Origin: Dastarcus helophoroides | Taxonomy: Eukaryota; Arthropoda; Insecta; Coleoptera; Bothrideridae | Assembly: GCA_028583605.1 (NCBI GenBank) | Contig: CM053332.1 | Location: forward strand, 18,059,623 to 18,123,622 | DNA: 64,000 bases | Direction of reading: 5' to 3' | Shown here: piece by piece, positions 59,201 through 64,000 of the stretch | Layout: each line of letters starts with the position of its first letter | How positions within the stretch are numbered: position 1 is the first letter of the stretch | The notes under the pieces: model-generated | Told to the model about the DNA's origin: nothing | Databases searched by the model: none | Seen by the model: only the letters and a program-made list of their open reading frames with translations | Program-made: the position numbers and the translations under genes

Positions 59201-60775
59201 ATTTTTTTAACTTTTAATTACGACATTAGGACTTATATTTTGAGAAAAACCTAATTCATAAAATTTTTACAACTTTTCGAATTTAAAAATACCAAATATA
59301 AAGTCGAAATTCTTTTAAAAATTTAGTTTTCACAATTTTATCATTTTTACAAAATTTCAATTTGTTTTGGGAATTTCTAAACATTTTTCAATTTTTGGCC
59401 AAATTTGGACTTCAAAATGTCGATATTTTTTGTCAAAATGTCGGTTTTTTTTAAACATTTTACATTGTAACTTTTTAAAAAAATTTTCGTTCAAAAACTT
59501 GGCTTTTTAAAAAAATTTGTCCTTTTTGAAAATATAAACTATCAAAAATTTTGAATTATTAGGAAAATTTGGATATCTGATAAGATTGCTTTTTCTTCAA
59601 TATTGCAACACAATGTAATTGTAAAATTTGTATAAGTGATTCATTTTAAAAAAAATTTTTTAGGCGTTTTTTCTATAATTTTGTTAAAATGTCGATCGAA
59701 CCAAATTTAGACATTTATTAGGATTTTTTTAACTATTAATTACGACATTAGGACTTATATTTTGAGAAAAACCTAATTCATAAAATTTTTACAACTTTTT
59801 GAATTTAAAAATACCGAAATTAAAGTCGAAATCATAAAAAAAACTGACTTTAATAACTTGGTTCTTTTCTTTCAAATTCGCCACATTGGCAGCGGCTAAA
59901 AATTTAGACACTTTTAAAATATTTAGATTTTTCTCTCTCGACATTTAAACTTTTTTCAAAACGATTTCACTAGGGACTTTAAAAAGACAATAAAGGGTTT
60001 AACAAACTTCTAAATTTCTTCTCTCCAAATGTTGAATTTTGATAGTTTTTAATTGATTCAATCTTTTTGAAATTTAAAGATTTTTTCTAAAATTTTAAAT
60101 TTAAATTTGCTTTGCAGTTTTATAGTTTAGCTTTTTTTTGAAAATGCTGAATATCTTCTATAAATTATGGCTTCTTTTTCGAGATTTAGGCAGTAATTTA
60201 AAGCTGAAGATAATTTAGAGTTTAAAAAACTCAAAATTGGTCTAATTAACTTCAAACTTGACTTTAATTACAGAACTTTGTCTTTCTGAGGTGCACACCC
60301 AGGAGACAATTCAAAGATAATTTTTTAAATTGTGGAAAAGTGATATCCTTCGGGAAATTTTATCATTTTACCTGTGGATCTGTGCTTACAAAATAAGATA
60401 AATAAATAGCGTAGTTCAATTGTCCTGCTTTCAATAGCACCCAAAACTTATAGAGGACGGAAGAAAAGTAATTGTAATTAAATTACATTTCTTAAAAATT
60501 TATGTATGAAGTTTCTTGTTGTTTATTAGCATGGATTAAATTTTTATTTTATTGCCTTATTTTATTACGTATGTATACATATTTCTGCTTAAATTTTTCA
60601 GAAGTGTAAATGTCTTGGGGAAACCAATTGAAAACAAATTTTTAAAAATAGGTCCAAATCATGCATAAAAAAGCAATTAAGATGCAAAACTGAAATTTGG
60701 GCAATAACACACGAGAAACGCCGAAATAGATGAAAAGGTAGGATCATAGGATTTTACATAAAATCCGGTCTCTAA
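56204..60775 (-). repeat. E-family repeat, copy 3 (inverted)
   Basis: It is the reverse complement of E sequence. 56210-57200 pairs with 13850-12870, 57.2-59.9 kb is an expanded tandem block, and 60730-60775 (ATAAAATCCGGTCTCT) is the E terminus equivalent to 38392-38440. It lies about 43 kb from copy 1 in opposite orientation. No coding sequence. Confidence 0.7.
57230..59870. repeat. Tandem array, unit about 505 bp, about 5 copies
   Basis: The marker AAAATGTCGATCGAACCAAA recurs at about 57653, 58160, 58663, 59168 and 59691 (spacing 503-523 bp). Units are very similar over their length. Related units in opposite orientation lie at 11.93-12.77 kb, and a diverged one lies at 43.9-44.3 kb. Confidence 0.92.
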
Positions 60776-61339
60776 TCATGATCAAACTATGAAAACTCTA
60801 TAACCTGCGACTAAATATGTGCTAAACCAAACTAGTAATAATGTAATATGCAGCAACAATCTTCGGGGAATTATCGATTGGGCGATAAATTGCTTAATTT
60901 GCTCGAGACACTAGACACTCATTTACATAAAGTTGGATAAGCAATACCAAAAGTTGCTAAGTGGAAATTAGAAATTTGATATACAATTTCCGCAGTAAGA
61001 GGAAGCAACTTGAGAAATTTGCCAGACCCCTCATTCATGTACACTGTAGCTCATTATTTCCGGATAGTCGCACAGCAATCATTCCAATTCAATTTAGTAA
61101 TTTCACCAAAGCATTAATGCCAAATTTTCACACAATTAGGATGATGAGTCCCGATAGAGCTTAATGGGTAAACTAAATAATGGAGCGGAGTAAATGTGAT
61201 CAACTGTAAAAGGGGATTTACACCGATAAAAAAAAATTATGTTGTATTGTATATTTGCTCGTGTGCGATGAAGTTTTATTGATGTAGACTGTGTCACAGT
61301 TTATGAGTTCCTACTGTACATCAGCATATTTAATCCAGT
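60776..61339. other. Gene-free sequence
   Basis: Contains the partner (60925-61145) of the 54685-54905 segment. No supported gene. Confidence 0.45.
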
Positions 61340-61900
61340 CGCAAATGGCAACCCCATTATGCTTTCAGAGGATTGCGAGTAGAATAGATGAGAGTGAACT
61401 GCCTTCTTAAACATGGATTCTTGTGGAAAATGTGTTTTAGTAACGAGTTCCATAACTTGAAAGTTCTACAGAAAACAGAGTCTCCGCTAACAGAAGACCT
61501 CACTGTGTCAGGCTGGATCGCACAGGATATTGCTGTCTCCGACTGTCTTGCATGCATCAAAAAGCTTGCCCTTGGGGGATCAATCCTATTAGCTCCTGCG
61601 AGAATTCCCATGATAGTATTGGTAGAAAAGAGACAAGTCACCAACCATCCACCTGTGCTCTAATCTTTTGGGAGAATCGATCAAACTCTCGTCATCAGCC
61701 AGGCAAATCGTTCTCCTTTGAAATGAAACCAAAAGAGCTAAAGTGTGGTTTGGGGCCAAACTTCAAACATGAAAACAGTACTCTTGTGTTGGTCCAACTT
61801 GATAGTCTGAGTAGGTGATGAGACGTAAAGTACTTTTTAGCTCTAAAAGGAAAACCCAGCTTCTGAAAGACGGACCCACATGACCGTCCCAAGAGAAGTT
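61340..61900 (-). pseudogene. Non-LTR retrotransposon C-terminal fragment
   Basis: Minus strand: QKLGFPFRAKKYFTSHHLLR at about 61865-61810 and, in another frame, ILAGANRIDPPRASFLMHAR and LWNSLLKHIFHKN toward 61357. Same family as 20025-20822 and 22490-23260. Frame breaks and internal loss make it dead. Its beginning is folded into the palindrome at 61801-61987. Confidence 0.8.
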
Positions 61901-61987
61901 AGTGTGCGGTCATGTGGGTCCGTCTTTCAGAAGCTGGGTTTTCCTTTTAGAGCTAAAAAGTACTTTACATCAACTACTCAGACTATC
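61801..61987. repeat. Near-perfect palindrome of about 80-bp arms
   Basis: 61801-61886 and 61907-61987 are reverse complements (GACGGACCCACATGACCG against CGGTCATGTGGGTCCGTC), with a 20-bp spacer. The arms derive from the non-LTR fragment. The right arm abuts the family B array at 61988. Confidence 0.95.
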
Positions 61988-62234
61988 AATCGATATTAAT
62001 ATCATGGAGAGATACTATATCTTAGTATCTCAGTATCTTTAAAAATTGAAATATTCACAAAAAACCTTAATGAAAAAAGTCAAAAGGTCGAAATCTTGAA
62101 ATAAAGCACAGAATTTCCAAAAAAAATCGAATTTACAAAGAAAAAGCAAAATTTCAGAAAGTCGGAATTCTAATTAAATATCGAACTTTCAAAAAAAACC
62201 GAGAAGGATTTTTACTTTTGACAAATGATGAAAA

Positions 62235-62929
62235 TGTTTTTTTCAATTTATTTAACATTTCTTCGGCCCAGTTTGGAAATATTTAAATTTTTTATGGTTT
62301 GTTGACAATTTTCTAAACAATTTTTGTTCGACCCACAAGTGTAGTTCAATGCCGGAAGGGGTATTAGGCCTCGGAGTAGTTGTTTCTTGTGGATCGGGCT
62401 TCAAATATTTAAATTTTTAACACAGTAAATTTTTAACACAGTAAATTGATGATGAAACGTCTATTCATGTTAAAATTTCTTCATTTTTCTTTTTTATATT
62501 TTAAAATTTTTTTATTTTTAAGTATTTCTTCCTCATTGTTCCCTTTCCATGTTATGCACTGCTGACGAGCTCAAATGAGAGCGAAACATCGATGTCCAGT
62601 GCTACAACCTTTTCTATGTATTTTTTTATATTTTCCTAATTTATCAAAAATATAAAAAATTTTATTTTTTTCATATCCAATTTTTGGTCTCCTATTTTTC
62701 ATTATTCCTATTCTATGTAAAATAAACTAACCTCTTAATTTGTAAACTGTCATGAAGTGACGTTTTCAATAAATTTAAATATCACGTAGTTGCATTTCAA
62801 AAATTGTTTAGAAAATTGTCAACAAACCATAAAAAATTTAAATATTTCCAAACTGGGCCGAAGAAATGTTAAATAAATTGAAAAAAACATAATATTTCCG
62901 GTCAATAGGGGTCTACCATGAAGAATAAA
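62235..62929 (+). mobile_element. Complete hammerhead family A element, with TSD
   Basis: Flanked by GATGAAAA (62227-62234, 62930-62937); the uninterrupted target is seen at 16905-16925, which confirms insertion. It starts TGTTTTTTTCAATTTATTT. About 92-bp inverted arms lie at 62235-62326 and about 62799-62890. The element then extends about 39 bp beyond the right arm, ending GGGTCTACCATGAAGAATAA plus A. The ribozyme is at 62556-62602. No ORF. It is asymmetric: only one end carries the ATATTTCCGGTC extension and A-rich terminus. Confidence 0.9.
62556..62602 (+). ncRNA. Type-I hammerhead ribozyme, family A, intact
   Basis: GCACTG (62556-62561) pairs with CAGTGC (62597-62602). CTGACGA is at 62562-62568. 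Helix II is GCTC/GAGC around AAATGA (62569-62582). GAAA is at 62583-62586. Stem III is ACAT/ATGT with a 2-nt CG loop, and the predicted cleavage is after C62596 (GTC). All consensus core nucleotides are present and all stems are perfect, making this the best candidate in the window for in vitro self-cleavage. Confidence 0.92.
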
Positions 62930-63865
62930 AGATGAAAACTTAAAAAATTGCAAAAATTTTCAAAAATATCCAATTTTTGAAAAATGATCAAATTAAAAAA
63001 TGGAGTTACTCAAAAAATAAAAAAAATTTAATTTCCCAAAACTTAAAAAAGTCGTAACTTTCATAAAAGTTAGCTTTTTAAAAAATCAGAAATTTGAAAT
63101 AATTCTGGATTCTCCAATGCCAGAATTATTAATAAAGTCATACTTTTTAATAAAACTCATAATCTCCAAAAAAAAGTCGAAATTCAAAAAATAAAATTTC
63201 GAGAAGAGAAAGTTGAAATTTTGAAAAAAATAGATAAACATTTTATAGGAGCCTATATCTTTATTTTGGTGAAACGGACTGATCCTTGGTTACCTTCAAA
63301 AATTGGAATACAAATCTTGTCCCCTGAAATCAGGAAAGATTAAAAAAACACAACAGAGGTTGCTCCAACTCGTCAGAATTCTAATTAAAAATCGAACTTT
63401 CAAAAAAAACCGAGAAAAATTTTCACTTTTGTGAAAAGATGAAAACTTACAAAATTGCAAAAATTTTCAAAAATATCCAATTTTTAAAAAATGAACAAAA
63501 TAAAAAATGGAGTTACCCAAAAAATAAAAAACTTTTGAAGTCTTAACTTTTAAAAAAAGCCTACTTTCATAAAAGTTGGCTTTTTAAAAAATCAGAAATT
63601 TGAAATAATTCAAGATTCTCAAATGCCAGAATTATTAATAGAGTCATAATTTTTAATAAAACCCATAATCTTCAAAAAAGTCGAAATTCAAAAAACAAAA
63701 CTTCAAAAAGAGAAAATTGAAATTTAAAAAAAAATAAGTAAAAATTTTATAGAAGCCTAAATCTTTATTTTGGTGAAACGGACTGGTCCTTGGTTATCTT
63801 CAAAAATTGGAATACAAATCTTGTCCCCTGAAATCAAGAAAAATTAAAAAACACAACAGAGGTTG

Positions 63866-63906
63866 CTCTAACGCGTTTCGATGGCCAAGCTATTATCTTC
63901 AGAGAG
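63866..63906 (-). ncRNA. Hammerhead ribozyme, family B, core intact
   Basis: CTCT-CTGAAGA, helix II AATAGC-TTG-GCCATC (pairs weakened by two changes), GAAA, ACGCGT, T, AGAG. Confidence 0.68.
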
Positions 63907-64000
63907 ATACAATATCATGGAGAGATAGAGTAGCTCAGTATCCCAGTATCTTCAAAAATTGAAATACATCTCGTCCCTTGAAACCAAGAAAGATCAAAAA

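Larger units (their letters stand above)
61988..64000 (-). repeat. Second array of hammerhead family B units, interrupted and truncated by the window end
   Basis: Spacer sequence identical in type to 16668-17270 starts at about 61990 (AATATCATGGAGAGATACTA), is interrupted by the family A element 62235-62929, and resumes (GATGAAAACTTAAAAAATTG). B arm phrases occur at about 63304 and 63810 (CAAATCTTGTCCCCTGAAAT). The repeat junction near 63370 has lost its ribozyme (CCAACTCGTCAGAATTC); the next (63866-63906) keeps it. Confidence 0.85.

Overview
This window is eukaryotic, very AT-rich, and almost entirely non-genic. It is a repeat-dense intergenic or intronic stretch of an arthropod (most likely insect) genome. 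The evidence is Jockey/CR1-type non-LTR retrotransposon fragments, mariner (DD34D) and rosa-like (DD41D) transposases, several 8-bp-TSD (hAT-type) elements, long tandem repeats and microsatellites. I find no host protein-coding gene, rRNA or tRNA I can support. The only largely intact coding unit is a hAT transposase on the minus strand (6252-8631, one predicted intron).

The main result is a set of short repeats that carry hammerhead self-cleaving ribozymes (HHR). Family A has a core with CTGACGA, GAAA and a 6-bp helix I (640-686, 62556-62602, a broken copy at 35728-35768). Family B has a core with CTGAAGA and GAAA and more than a dozen copies, several with an intact core. Family C has one copy, at 41834-41876, inside a 378-bp-period unit flanked by an 11-bp target duplication. 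All three have the type-I layout with a minute palindromic stem III, known from Penelope-like elements, retrozymes and hammerhead satellites. No reverse transcriptase belonging to them is visible here, so they look non-autonomous.

Layout: 1-1290, family A and B elements, one B nested in A; 1363-2856, 5'-truncated Jockey-like retrotransposon with exact TSD and poly-A; 5716-9452, complete hAT element with about 400-bp terminal inverted repeats; 10.1-18.8 kb, B elements, tandem repeats, an 'E' repeat and a B array; 20.0-23.3 kb, non-LTR fragments; 23.9-26.4 kb, about 490-bp tandem array; 26548-30574, hAT element with a second hAT inside it; 32527-35868, another 8-bp-TSD element holding a family A copy; 38.4-42.2 kb, E repeat carrying B and C insertions; 44.3-47.3 kb, mariner split by a 2.1-kb transposon; 49544-51638, rosa-type mariner with about 420-bp inverted repeats; 53.7-54.3 kb, CTGT microsatellite; 55296-56189, short hAT-type element; 56.2-60.8 kb, inverted E copy with a 505-bp tandem array; 61.3-64 kb, non-LTR fragment, hairpin, and a B array interrupted by a complete family A element.

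The nesting gives relative ages: mariner before the 44335-46415 element; hAT 26548-30574 before hAT 27053-30165; the 32.5-kb element before A copy 3; E before C; and the B array unit before A copy 5. Large tracts are degenerate sequence built from AAAATTT/TTTCGAC words with strong strand asymmetry. Several of these tracts lie inside TIR- or TSD-bounded elements, so they are transposon bodies rather than unique sequence. All calls come from reading the sequence by eye; no database search or folding program was run.
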